64,000 bases of DNA from Pycnococcus provasolii (lineage: Eukaryota > Chlorophyta > Pseudoscourfieldiophyceae > Pseudoscourfieldiales > Pycnococcaceae), in contig OW568863.1 in assembly GCA_938743325.2 (NCBI GenBank), forward strand, positions 496,001 through 560,000. The letters are read 5' to 3'. A program made the position numbers and the translations under genes. The notes below the pieces were generated by a model. The model saw only the letters and a program-made list of their open reading frames with translations, ran no database searches and was not told the DNA's origin. Shown piece after piece: positions 46,299 through 55,396 of the stretch (position 1 is its first letter; every line of letters begins with the position of its first letter).

Positions 46299-47363
46299 AT
46301 GCCGCCGCATGCCGTGTCGTCGTCGTCGCCGTCGCCGTCGCGCAACGGCCAATTTCAACGACGCAGCTTGTGGCTCGACTGCGACCCCGGCCACGACGAC
46401 GCGCTCGCTCTACTCCTTGCCATTGGAAACGCTTCCGTGCGTCTCCTTGGCGTATCCACTGTGCACGGAAACCAGACGCTCTCCAAAGTGACGACGAACG
46501 CATTGAAGGTGCTGCAACTCCTGGGATGCGAGTCTGTCATACCCGTGTACGCAGGTGCTCCGAGACCCCTGCAAGGTTCGCTAGAACAAAGCAACCAGAC
46601 GTGCCCGGAAATACACGGAGAATGCGGCCTCGGCGGACCGAGACTGGAGGAATGCGCGGTGCCGCCTAGAACGGACGTGCCGGCTATTGTTGCTATGCAC
46701 GACGCGTTGAAAAAGGCGTACGAAGAAGAAGGACAGAGACCAGCCCTGGTCGCGACGGGCGCACTCACAAACGTCGCGCTCATGCTCAGCGTGTATCCTG
46801 ACTGCGTGGACTTCGTTGAAATCGTTTTCATGGGTGGTGCGGTTGGCGAAGGTAACACGGGTGCTGTGGCAGAGTTCAACATCCAGACCGACGCGCATGC
46901 AGCGTCCATCGTCATGGAGCATGGAACGCGCATGCCAGTCACCATGGTGCCTCTCGAAGTTACGCACACGGCGATTGCAACCAAGGAAGTGCAGGCATCG
47001 CTGGCACGGCACGGCAGAGTTGGCAACGTCGTCAACGAGTGGCTCGCATTCTTTGCTGACACATACAGAGACGTGTTCGGATTCCTCGACGGACCTCCGG
47101 TGCACGATCCTTGTGCCGTGGCATTCGTGATCGATCCGAGCATCTTCACGGATGTGAGACACGTGCGAGTCGACGTCGAGACGGCGTCACCTCTATCGCT
47201 CGGCCAGACAGTCTGCGACGTGCGTGGCAAGTACGGTCGAGGCGCTACGCGGTCCAGAAATGTCAACGTATGCTTTGCAATGGGCGTACCTGCATTTTGG
47301 CGCATGATGGATCAAGCCGTAGATGCAACGGAGCAGAGCACACGCGTCCTCAATTCTTTTTAG
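46299..47363 (+). CDS. Inosine-uridine type nucleoside hydrolase (IUNH family)
   Basis: The enzyme cleaves ribonucleosides to base plus ribose in purine/pyrimidine salvage. The product is 354 residues. The calcium-binding signature is near the N-terminus (LDCDPGHDDALALLLA). Then come HGNQTLSKVTTNALKVL, the central AEFNIQTDAHAASIVMEHG and the fourth metal ligand motif HDPCAVAFVIDPSIF. All acidic ligands of the active site are present. The first 20 residues (Ser/Pro-rich) may be a short leader. Plant URH-type cytosolic enzymes are the nearest functional analogues. Confidence 0.94.
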   Translation: MPPHAVSSSSPSPSRNGQFQRRSLWLDCDPGHDDALALLLAIGNASVRLLGVSTVHGNQTLSKVTTNALKVLQLLGCESVIPVYAGAPRPLQGSLEQSNQTCPEIHGECGLGGPRLEECAVPPRTDVPAIVAMHDALKKAYEEEGQRPALVATGALTNVALMLSVYPDCVDFVEIVFMGGAVGEGNTGAVAEFNIQTDAHAASIVMEHGTRMPVTMVPLEVTHTAIATKEVQASLARHGRVGNVVNEWLAFFADTYRDVFGFLDGPPVHDPCAVAFVIDPSIFTDVRHVRVDVETASPLSLGQTVCDVRGKYGRGATRSRNVNVCFAMGVPAFWRMMDQAVDATEQSTRVLNSF

Positions 47364-47439
47364 TAGTCTATCCATAGCAGTAATTTTAATGAAAGTACAT
47401 ACCTTTATTTACTAGTACTACTCTACAAGGTTACAATGA

Positions 47440-48744
47440 TTACGCCGACTCCGCGACGCAACGCGGGCACATGCAAGTAAAGCCGTAGTGCCTCAGCGAC
47501 GACCGCCTCACACGCACATCCGCCTCCTCCTCGATATATGCGTGGCAAATCTCCTCGCCAGCGGCAATGTCACGCGTCGCGAACACCGTGACCGTTGCTG
47601 GCGACTCGATGTCGTCATAGCGGCTCTCGACGTTCGGCGAGCAGCTGTGATTCATGCAGCTGCCAAGAGCAAATAGCGCAGTTCCCTCGAGTCCTGGAAA
47701 GCGCCGACCAGGTGCCACAGCCTCTGCTGCGGTAACAGCGTCACCCTCTGCATCTTGAATGCGCGCAGCTTGAGCCTCATTTGCCATTAGCACGAGATGC
47801 TTCACGAGTGCCTTGCGATCGGCCTCAGCATCCACGCCAAGTCGCTCGCTGAGCACCGTCGCGTCGTCTGCGAGCTGATTCTCGAGCGCGAACATCAACT
47901 GATCCACGGGAGATTCGCAGTCCACCGCAAGATTGTTGAGCTCGAAGATACCCAGCAGTCCGCTGAACACCTCGTAAGAAGCCACAGTCTTGAGCGCCAT
48001 TTCAGCGGCATCGGCGTTTGGTGCGAATGCCGCAAGTCTCTCTGCCAAGCCTTGGCGGAGCAGCGCGAATCCTTCCTGGTTTCTCGAGAGCGCATCGGCG
48101 GTCGCGGCGGGGTCGCCTGCGCCGACGATGGCGTGGTATGGTGCCGTGGCAAACGGCGCGAGCACTCCGAGCACGGCGCCGGGCGGTGTACCATCAAATG
48201 CCACGCGCGCAACCATCGTCGCCATCGCCTCGGCGGCGAGCAGTTCGTCGTGGCACGTTCCCACCGCGTGCATTTTGAACTGCGCAAGCGCGTGACTTTC
48301 GTCCTTGCATGCTCCGACACACAAAAGGCAGTGTCCTCCTTGCTTCCAGTGCGTGTCTCTGCACGTCTCTGAGCAGTACCACTCCCCGCACGCCGCCTGG
48401 CACGGTACGCCGGGTGGTGGCGGCGGCGGCGGCGCTCCAGGCTTAAGTTCGCGCTGCAGTGCACCTTCACGCGTTCTCCTTCTGCAGAGGACATCCCCCA
48501 TGAAGCTGAGCTGTCCGACAAACTTCGCACACGACGCGCACACGATGCAGTCACGTCTGTTCGCGAGTTCCTGCCTGAAGAATGCGGGAGAGTCTGTGAA
48601 TACGACATCGCCTTTGCGTATATGTTTTGTAGCGTATATGCCACGGTTTGTGAACGGAGATACTAAGATAGAGATGGAGGGGAACTGAGCAGTCAACAGG
48701 GCATCAGAAGGCAAAGTGGACGGCGCCAATGATGAAGACGACAT
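47440..48744 (-). CDS. SET-domain protein of SMYD type
   Basis: The product is 434 residues from the ATG at 48744. A split SET domain begins with RGIYATKHIRKGDVVFTDSP. It is interrupted by a Cys/His zinc module (CIVCASCAKF, then GEWYCSETCRDTHWKQGGHC, a MYND-like spacing) and a helical insertion. It resumes with SCMNHSCSPNVESRYDD, AGEEICHAYI and the post-SET CMCPRC motif. This is the SMYD arrangement (SMYD5-like because the zinc module is atypical). Such enzymes methylate lysines of histones or translation factors; the substrate is unknown. It converges on the nucleoside hydrolase with only 76 bp between stops. Confidence 0.88.
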   Translation of the reverse strand: MSSSSLAPSTLPSDALLTAQFPSISILVSPFTNRGIYATKHIRKGDVVFTDSPAFFRQELANRRDCIVCASCAKFVGQLSFMGDVLCRRRTREGALQRELKPGAPPPPPPPGVPCQAACGEWYCSETCRDTHWKQGGHCLLCVGACKDESHALAQFKMHAVGTCHDELLAAEAMATMVARVAFDGTPPGAVLGVLAPFATAPYHAIVGAGDPAATADALSRNQEGFALLRQGLAERLAAFAPNADAAEMALKTVASYEVFSGLLGIFELNNLAVDCESPVDQLMFALENQLADDATVLSERLGVDAEADRKALVKHLVLMANEAQAARIQDAEGDAVTAAEAVAPGRRFPGLEGTALFALGSCMNHSCSPNVESRYDDIESPATVTVFATRDIAAGEEICHAYIEEEADVRVRRSSLRHYGFTCMCPRCVAESA

Positions 48745-48957
48745 ACTAAAATCACGCCAAACCAACGCGAAATGACGACGATTATGATAGGATTATTATC
48801 ATGGGGGGAGGGCGCCGCCAAGAAAAGAAACAACAACTGCCTGATTTGATTTGAGAGTTCCCTGGGAACGCTAACCCTAACAGGTAACCCTAAAGTCTAA
48901 AACCCTAACCTTCAGCATGTGGCTCTTGCTCCCATCTTCACTTCTTCGCGCTTCGTC
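48745..48957. promoter_or_regulatory. Divergent promoter with CCCTAA motifs (SMYD / MFS)
   Basis: Three or four CCCTAA words lie between 48871 and 48910, about 130 bp from one ATG and 50 bp from the other. Confidence 0.55.
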
Positions 48958-50427
48958 ATGGCGTATGATTTTGGCGTATCCGTGTCCCGCCTCCGCCTCC
49001 GCACTCACCTCTTCGTGTTCTGGGCGTACCAGGCGTGCTACTATCCATTCGCAACTCTCATGTTAAGAGACGTATGGGGACTTCAGGCATCAGCCGTCGC
49101 ACTCTGCCAAGTGCTCGTCACCGTTAGTGACACGTTCTCGTCGCCGCTCTTCGGGTACTACGCGGATAAACACCAAAGCCACAGAGCGCTACACGTCACG
49201 TCCATCGTCGTAGCGGCGGTGATGCGTGCACTCGTCGTCATCGTCGCGTGGATTGCCGTGCCTGCCATCGGCGGTACCGCGAAAGCGACGGCTGTGGCGG
49301 CGTTGCTCGTTGCGACGGCACAGGCGACCGGTGGGGGAGGTGTGAGCCTTGGCGACACGGCGACTATGAACGTGATCGAAAGAGCCGGAGGAGTCGCTGA
49401 CGACTATGGACGGGAAAGACTGTGGGGGGCGGTAGGCTGGGCAATCGCCGCACCTCTCGTGGGTCTGGCTATGGACGCGTGCGGCAGAAAGCCTGAGGAA
49501 GCGTTCGCAGACGACGGCGTTACGGTGATTCCAAGAGTGCACCCAGGCTTGGACGACGTGAAATGTGTGGTACCTTGGCCCTACGTACCACTGACTCTTG
49601 GCCTCGTGTGTGCGCTGTTGGCAGCGGCTATGTCCGCAGTTTGGCTTCCGCACGGACGCGTCGTCGGCACCACCGTCAGCAGAGAACTCAAGACAAGAGA
49701 TGACACAAAGCAACAGCGCGGAGAGATGGAGGATGACGCGGATGTGGACGTGGAGGAGAGCGAGCGTTTGCTGGATTCCTCAGTCGATGACGTGAACGAA
49801 GATGTCGATAAGAGCACCCTTGTGGCTCGAACGAGAGCCGCTCTGAGATCGATGTTTGGGACGTGCGTGTCCGTGTGCCTTGCAAGCTGCTTCATGGCGG
49901 CGCAGGACATCTACTTCTTTCTGTTCATCGACGACGACGGAGGAAGCACGCTCCTTTGTGGCTTGGCAATGACACTCACATGCTGTGCAGAAGTGCCAAT
50001 TTTCGCCGTGGCGAAGCATCTTCGCAAAACGTACTTCCCATCTGCTCTCGACGTCTTCCGCGTGGTGTTTCTGTGCTATTCGATTCGCTTCTTTGGATAC
50101 TTTCTCTTGCCATCACTTCCATCACCGTGGTTTGTTCTTCCGATTCAGCTGCTTCACGGCATCACGTTTGGCCTGTACTACGCCACAGCGACGGCGACAT
50201 TTAGAGAAGCATCCCCACCAGGCGCCGAAGCTTCCATGATGGGTTATTTGAGTGGTATCGGAGCGCTCGGTCGCATCGTGGGAATGTCGATTGGAGGTGT
50301 GCTGTATAGCGTTCAGTTTGCGGAGTTCAGCATGTTTCGTTCGAACGGCCGGTTCATGTGGTTCGTGCTCGGCGTGCTTTCTCTATTAGCAGCTATTGTG
50401 ACGAGCTTGAGACTGAGGCGAAGTTAA
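48958..50427 (+). CDS. Major facilitator superfamily transporter (MFS_1-like)
   Basis: The product is 489 residues from the first in-frame ATG (MAYDFGVSVS). About 11-12 hydrophobic helices are split by an acidic cytosolic loop (DDADVDVEESERLLDSSVD). The conserved pieces FGYYADKHQSHRAL (MFS signature between helices 2 and 3), DTATMNVIERAGGVADDYGR followed by ERLWGAVGWAIAAPLVG, and the later HGITFGLYYATATATFREA recall the MFSD6/MFS_1-like group. That group carries out proton-linked transport, and the substrate is unknown. A dileucine-type motif (ESERLL) in the loop could be a sorting signal (inference). Confidence 0.88.
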   Translation: MAYDFGVSVSRLRLRTHLFVFWAYQACYYPFATLMLRDVWGLQASAVALCQVLVTVSDTFSSPLFGYYADKHQSHRALHVTSIVVAAVMRALVVIVAWIAVPAIGGTAKATAVAALLVATAQATGGGGVSLGDTATMNVIERAGGVADDYGRERLWGAVGWAIAAPLVGLAMDACGRKPEEAFADDGVTVIPRVHPGLDDVKCVVPWPYVPLTLGLVCALLAAAMSAVWLPHGRVVGTTVSRELKTRDDTKQQRGEMEDDADVDVEESERLLDSSVDDVNEDVDKSTLVARTRAALRSMFGTCVSVCLASCFMAAQDIYFFLFIDDDGGSTLLCGLAMTLTCCAEVPIFAVAKHLRKTYFPSALDVFRVVFLCYSIRFFGYFLLPSLPSPWFVLPIQLLHGITFGLYYATATATFREASPPGAEASMMGYLSGIGALGRIVGMSIGGVLYSVQFAEFSMFRSNGRFMWFVLGVLSLLAAIVTSLRLRRS

Positions 50428-50701
50428 GTGTACCAATACTATTCTTAAGAATACTGTAGTCTATGTAGTGACCAAAAGTTATTGTGTGCGACCATCCTCA
50501 TCTTTCATGCGCTAGTCGGCATGATTGTCGATATCCGCGGCATACCCTCCATCATCGAAACAGATTGTGTGATGCAGAACGAAAACCAGCGAGACCCTAA
50601 CCCTAACCCTAACCCAGGTCCCCCTCCGTCCCCCCGCATCTGGTTTCGGGGGAAGATATTTTTTTCCGCCGCCGATAAGTAATCTTTACGCTCGATAGAA
50701 T
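50428..50701. promoter_or_regulatory. Upstream region with (CCCTAA)3 tract
   Basis: ACCCTAACCCTAACCCTAAC at 50594-50613 lies about 87 bp before the ATG at 50702, followed by a CCAGGTCCCCC patch. Confidence 0.55.
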
Positions 50702-52102
50702 ATGGAGGTGGACGATGCGAATGCCGGTGGTGGTGGTTCGTCGTCGCCTTCGTCGCCACCTCAGGAGGCTCAGGAGGCGTCCGTGCTTGCACTGCTCGAA
50801 GGCCCGTCGGACGAACGACGACTCGCAGGACTCTACCTTCTCGCGCGCACGCTCAAGCCTTCCTCAAGCCTTTCCATGCGTGTCCTCGCCGCGCTTCCTC
50901 CCGCGTTCATGCACCGCCTCATGTCCGCAAACGACACGTCCCAAGTCGCAGTCACCATCCTCACGGCGCTTTGCGAGCACCCGGAGGCTGTACATCACGA
51001 AACGGTTCGCGCTCTCATTCCCACGGCGACGAGACTCGCGACGACGGCGGAAGATGCGGACATTCAGCTGGACGCCATCGCACTGCTCGCGCTCATACCG
51101 GCGACAACCGATCCGCACGGAAAGCTACGAGAGGCGCTGCTTAAGGTGCTACGCACGCCAACCCACAGGCTGATTGCTGCACGACGGCAGGCGGCGCTCG
51201 CGCTCACGGCAAACCTCGCGTCGAAAGAATGGCTTGCCGCAGAACCTCCGTTCGCCGCAACGGTCGCGGCTGTTGTGCGCGCAGAGGTGCCAGTCGCGCT
51301 TGGCGAGGGTGCATCAGCCACCGTCATCGCGAGCCTCGCCCTTGTCGACGCTCTCGTTGAGGTGCTCGCGGAGGACGACGACGAAGCGCTTCCGGTAACA
51401 GTGCTGCAGAGCTTGGAGGGCGCGTGCTCAGACGCGCTCGCTTATGTCGCCGATGCAGCCACGCCGCGAGGCGACCTCGACGTCGCCATCATCCGAACGC
51501 TCGCCAACTTCCTGGCGGAGTGCCCACTGGCGCTCGGCGCCACGGCGCCCGTTGCATTACCTGCTTTGTTCCATCGCGCGCAAGGTGTTGGCGGCGACGC
51601 ATGTGCCGCATCGCTGCTACCGTACGCAGCTTTGGTTGCGGCGCATCCACCCGCCAAGAAGGCTCTGCGCAGTGCCTCGCCGTGCATTGCGTCGTTACTC
51701 GGCGGTGACGCGCCTTGGCGTGTGAAGGTGCTCGAGGTGCTTTCTGTGGCGTACGCAGACTTGGAGCTCGACGAGCACGCGGAGATTGCGATGCGCCTCT
51801 CCGAGCATGCGGCATCTTCGCCAGCCGAGCCGACGGCGGACAATCATGCGCGTGCAGTGTTCGACGCGACAATCAGCTCGTGCTTAAAGAATGAGCGCGT
51901 GGAGGAGGTTCTGATCCTCACCGCGTGCGTGTGCGCCGGTGCAGCATCGGAGTGCGAAGAGACGCCGAGCCCATCGGCGCTTGGCGAGGTGCTTGCCCGT
52001 GCTGACGCAGCGCTCACGCGCATTGGCGGCGAGGGCACGGAAGATCTCGCGTCGATGGCGTTCGCGCTGGAGAACGTGCGAGCGCGTCTTTCGTCTCGAT
52101 GA
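50702..52102 (+). CDS. Neurochondrin-like ARM-repeat protein
   Basis: The product is 466 residues, almost entirely Ala/Leu-rich helices. It begins with ALLEGPSDERRLAGLYLLAR, which resembles the opening ARM repeat of neurochondrin (its lysine/leucine-rich start and a repeat of about 40 residues). Later repeats include QVAVTILTALCEHPEAVHHE and DVAIIRTLANFLAEC. The architecture throughout is an ARM/HEAT solenoid with no catalytic domain. Neurochondrin in animals and plants is a scaffold of uncertain biochemical role. A generic ARM protein remains possible. AATAAA is about 50 bp after the stop. Confidence 0.6.
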   Translation: MEVDDANAGGGGSSSPSSPPQEAQEASVLALLEGPSDERRLAGLYLLARTLKPSSSLSMRVLAALPPAFMHRLMSANDTSQVAVTILTALCEHPEAVHHETVRALIPTATRLATTAEDADIQLDAIALLALIPATTDPHGKLREALLKVLRTPTHRLIAARRQAALALTANLASKEWLAAEPPFAATVAAVVRAEVPVALGEGASATVIASLALVDALVEVLAEDDDEALPVTVLQSLEGACSDALAYVADAATPRGDLDVAIIRTLANFLAECPLALGATAPVALPALFHRAQGVGGDACAASLLPYAALVAAHPPAKKALRSASPCIASLLGGDAPWRVKVLEVLSVAYADLELDEHAEIAMRLSEHAASSPAEPTADNHARAVFDATISSCLKNERVEEVLILTACVCAGAASECEETPSPSALGEVLARADAALTRIGGEGTEDLASMAFALENVRARLSSR

Positions 52103-52408
52103 TCGATTATGTATGAGAGAAAGTGTAACGTAACGTGAGTACAGTACAATAAAAGGACTACTTGATGGGTAACATAAAGCTGTAGTTGGTACATGAATTG
52201 TTTTTCACCGGTATTAAAAAACCGTAGTTTTCCCCGGTAAACACCGTTTCCATACGGGTCACGGGTAGACCTTACGGGAGCGATGCGATGCGATATTGCG
52301 ATGCGTCGTCAACGTGCTCAGTCAACGTTTTGGTGCCCTCCCTCCGACCTCCGTCGCCCTTCCGGAAGTTCCACTCTGCAAGCGCAAAGCAAACAAGAGG
52401 CCGCGACC
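52103..52408. other. Spacer with AHA1 promoter
   Basis: AT-rich 3' flank of the ARM gene (AATAAA near 52150), then GC-rich sequence leading to the AHA1 ATG. No repeat or gene was recognised. Confidence 0.4.
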
Positions 52409-53608
52409 ATGGCCGCGACGGATCCGAAGTTCAAGGGCGGCGACTCGTGGCACTGGAACGAGCGCGACCTGAAGAGTGACCTCGACGCGCGACTCAGCGC
52501 TGTGTTTGGAAATATGACGCTCGTAGACGAGACGGGCACAAAGGTACGTCGTGACGGTGTTTTCTTCTTTTCTTTCTTTTTTTGGTGTGGTGTTGCGATC
52601 CACGCACGGTACTCACTCACGCAACAACACGCTTTGCAATAACACCGATCGATACAGCTGCGCACGACGGGTGCGACTTGCGACGGCGAGGTTCTGCTGA
52701 ACACGCGCAAGGGGCGGCAGTTCGTGATTGTGTCCGTTAAGGTGGTCGTGGAGTACAGTGGACGCCTGGAGATTGGAACGACGGTCACAGGCTCTTCGAA
52801 CGGCGCCATCATCTTCCCTGAGGTGGGAAACGGCGCGGAGAATGCCGACCCGACGAAGTGGGAGGTGGAGGTGCTGACCTATGAGGAGAAGCGGTGGAAG
52901 GCGCAGAACCCGCAGATGCCGAAGCAGATGCCAAAACCGCCGTCAGCCGCGAAGAAGGTCGCCGTTGGTGGCGACGACGACGGCGACGACGACGACGACC
53001 AGCCTCCGGGTCCTCCGAAGAGCCTTGACGAGCTGTACCTCACGCACGAGGACAAGGCGCTGAAGACGTCCGCAGGCCGTGAGGATGTGGTGGCAAAGGT
53101 GTCGGCGGCAATCAAGCGCGCTCTTACCGCGGTGGAAGCTTCTGCTCTCGGCCAGACGTCAGATGCACCCGCCCCCGACGGCGAGGAGGATGGTGGCGAC
53201 GGCGGCGAGCTGACTGAGGAGGTGCGCCAGCGCGTGGCTGAGATGCGCGTCGCGGGTCGTCCCGAGCGTGTCAAGGAAGCTTTGGCAAAGCTCGCTTCCG
53301 ACGATGCGAGCACGACGGAAATCGACCTCACGTACACCCATCTGGAGTCGGATGCGGTGGACGAGCTGTTTCAGCTTCTTGCGCGCACGTCGTGCCCTCT
53401 CACATCTGTGAAGCTTGCGCAGGGAGTTATCACGGGTCTGTGCGCGAGCCACGTGCAACCTCTCGTCGCGCGCATTGCGGGCGGCGGGCTTGCTGATCTG
53501 ACGAGCGTCGTGCTTGACCGCAAGGTTGTGGATGGCGACGCGGCGATGTCTGCGATCTTGCAGGGTGTGCAGCTCATCAGGAAGGACCTTAAGGTGACTC
53601 TGGTTTGA
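52409..53608 (+). CDS. Aha1-N-domain Hsp90 co-chaperone with non-canonical C-terminus (two exons)
   Basis: Exon 1 is 52409..52543 (45 codons). The intron, 52544..52657 (114 nt), is AAG|GTACGT ... TACAG|CTG, phase 0. Exon 2 is 52658..53608. The total is 361 residues. Residues about 14-155 are the Aha1 N-terminal domain: WHWNERDLKSDLDARL, then EVLLNTRKGRQFVIVSVKVV, FPEVGNGAENADPTKWEVEV. It binds the Hsp90 middle domain and stimulates its ATPase. The RKGK-like catalytic-loop region is present as TRKGRQF. After a Pro/Lys/Asp linker, the C-terminal about 120 residues do not look like the usual AHSA1 fold. They read instead as leucine-rich, tropomodulin/LRR-like repeats (TEIDLTYTHLESDAVDELFQ, SVKLAQGVITGLCASHV). 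This is either a novel fusion or a divergent C-domain. Confidence 0.88.
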
Positions 53609-54562
53609 TTGAAGTGCCCATCACAAAGGCCAATCCCTAACTTGATTTCTTGACGCTTGAGGATGAAGAAAGAACTTGTACTATATTTACTTTTTAAATA
53701 ACAACAATAAAAACAACAACCAATGTGTTTATGTGGTGTACAACTTTGATTTACATCTTTACACCTCCACTTGAGTGGCGAATGGGCCAGGAAGGCCGGC
53801 GGGAGGCGCCTGGCCGTCGTCGTTGTCTCCCCAGCACGCGATACTTCCGTCACATCGAAGCGCGAGCGAGTGAAAATCTCGTGCGGCAATCGCGACGAAT
53901 TCTCCGTCGACTCCATCGGGAGGTGCCTGGTCAAAGGTGTTGCGTCCCTAGCACGCGATGCTGCCGAGCGAAGTTCCCTTGAACCTTGAGGATGAAGCAC
54001 AGCAGCCAGCAGCCAGCGAAGGCGAGCGAGTTCCCTAGAAGTAGACGCAGAGTCGCCATCCCTCCCCCACCTTGTAAGGGAAGGTGGGTTCCGTGGTGGA
54101 AACAACCACGTACGGAGTTTATTATTGTTGTTAAGTGTTATCTCGTGTAACACTAGACGACCTTAAGTTACCTTCAACTACATAACACTCCGTGGTCCCC
54201 TCCCTTCACGTATAGGCCGGTGGTTTCCAACACTCACCATGCAACAAGGGGGACAACCAAACCCCTAACACTCACCCGCACACGTGCCACCGAGGTGCCA
54301 CCGTACAACCCGACACCCTGCCCCAGGGCTGAGGGGAGGGAGGTTGACGAAAAGATCCCATCCACAAAGAAGGCTGAGGACTCGGAAGATCTCTTCTCCG
54401 CCCTTCATTTGCTCCTCTGGGGCCGCAGTGAAATCCTTATCTGCAAGGACGTCTGGACCCCAGGGCTGTTCTGACACCGCCTTTCAGATCCTCACGCCCG
54501 GAGCTCCCATCCCATCACACCACCCTCATCACTCTTTGTCTTATCTTCTCTTTGTGATAATC
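53609..54562. other. Spacer holding an RCC1-like fragment; PPase promoter
   Basis: It contains the minus-strand RCC1-like piece (listed separately) and AT-rich sequence with (AACAA) runs near 53700. A Pro/Thr-rich frame at 54220-54474 has no family support. Confidence 0.5.
53759..53998 (-). pseudogene. Broken RCC1-type repeat fragment
   Basis: On the minus strand one frame, ending at TAA 53759-53761, reads two RCC1-type units. The downstream unit is intact (HSLALRCDGSIACWG, preceded by FVAIAARDF). The upstream one repeats the words (GSIAC followed by a stop, TAG at 53948-53950, where the other copy has TGG for Trp). The nucleotide sequences of the two units are clearly alike, so the nonsense codon interrupts a real repeat. 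RCC1/ALPS repeats form beta-propellers (GEF or sensor functions). No full propeller is present; this is a relic or a stray terminal exon with a damaged reading frame. A sequencing error at that base would not restore a full propeller (at least seven repeats). Confidence 0.55.
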
Positions 54563-55396
54563 ATGATTTCGTCCCGTTCGTCTCTTGTGCTCCGCCGAAG
54601 CTCGGCTCTGGCTCGTGCTTCTCGTCCTCGTGCTTCTCGGTCTTCCGGTCGGGTTACGCGTGCGGCGTCCACGGCTGTCCAAACGCAGTACTCGACGGAA
54701 ACGAAGGGTGAGTCGGATACGCTCGAGTGGCGTATGTTCGTCAAAGAAGGGGATAAGACCGTCTCGCCATGGCACGACATTCCCGCCTCACCCGCGGATG
54801 GTCTGATCAACTTCTTCTGCGAGATCCCCAAGGAGACGGCCGCGAAGATGGAGGTGACGCTCGACGAGGCGGGTAACCCCATCAAGCAGGATGTGAAGAA
54901 GGAGAAGCTCCGCTTCTACCCCTACAACATCAACTGGAACTACGGCATGATGCCGCAGACGTGGGAGGACCCCAAGCACGCGAACCCCGAGCTCAACAAC
55001 ATGATGGGTGACAACGATCCCCTCGACATTGTGGAAATCGGCTCCGCCACCTGCGAGATGGGCGCAACCTATGCCGTGAAGCCGCTCGGCGTCTACGCGA
55101 TGATTGACGACGGCGAGGTGGACTGGAAGCTCATTGCCATCCGCACGGACGACCCCAAGGCGGACGCCGTCAACGACGTCGCGGACGTCGAGAAGGAGTT
55201 CCCGGGTGAGCTGGAGAAGATCCGCGTGTGGTTCCGTGACTACAAGATGCCCGACGGCAAGCCGGCGAACGAGTTTGGATACGACGACAAGTGCATGGAC
55301 AAGGCGTTCGCGCTCGGCGTCATTGACGAGGTCAAGGGCTTCTACAACGCGCTGAAGAGCGGCGAGCGTGAGAACGACGACGGCCTTGCCCTGTAA
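54563..55396 (+). CDS. PPA: Soluble inorganic pyrophosphatase (family I), plastid-type leader
   Basis: It hydrolyses pyrophosphate to phosphate, pulling biosynthetic reactions forward. The product is 277 residues from the ATG (MISSRSSLVLRRSS). Residues 1-45 are Arg/Ser-rich and acid-free, as expected of a plastid or mitochondrial leader. The core has PWHDIPASPADGLINFFCEI, LRFYPYNINWNYGMMPQTWE, the metal signature GDNDPLDIVEIG and GVYAMIDDGEVDWKLIAI. The catalytic Asp cluster is complete, and the C-terminus resembles eukaryotic-type PPase. The frame stays open 93 codons upstream, in sequence without family similarity. Confidence 0.95.
   Translation: MISSRSSLVLRRSSALARASRPRASRSSGRVTRAASTAVQTQYSTETKGESDTLEWRMFVKEGDKTVSPWHDIPASPADGLINFFCEIPKETAAKMEVTLDEAGNPIKQDVKKEKLRFYPYNINWNYGMMPQTWEDPKHANPELNNMMGDNDPLDIVEIGSATCEMGATYAVKPLGVYAMIDDGEVDWKLIAIRTDDPKADAVNDVADVEKEFPGELEKIRVWFRDYKMPDGKPANEFGYDDKCMDKAFALGVIDEVKGFYNALKSGERENDDGLAL

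Noticed and set aside
46355-47305. 316-codon frame antisense to the nucleoside hydrolase
   Set aside because: Shadow of a well-supported enzyme gene.
48919-48957. Upstream non-ATG start of the MFS gene
   Set aside because: The in-frame ATG at 48958 directly precedes the transporter; the upstream codon is GTG.
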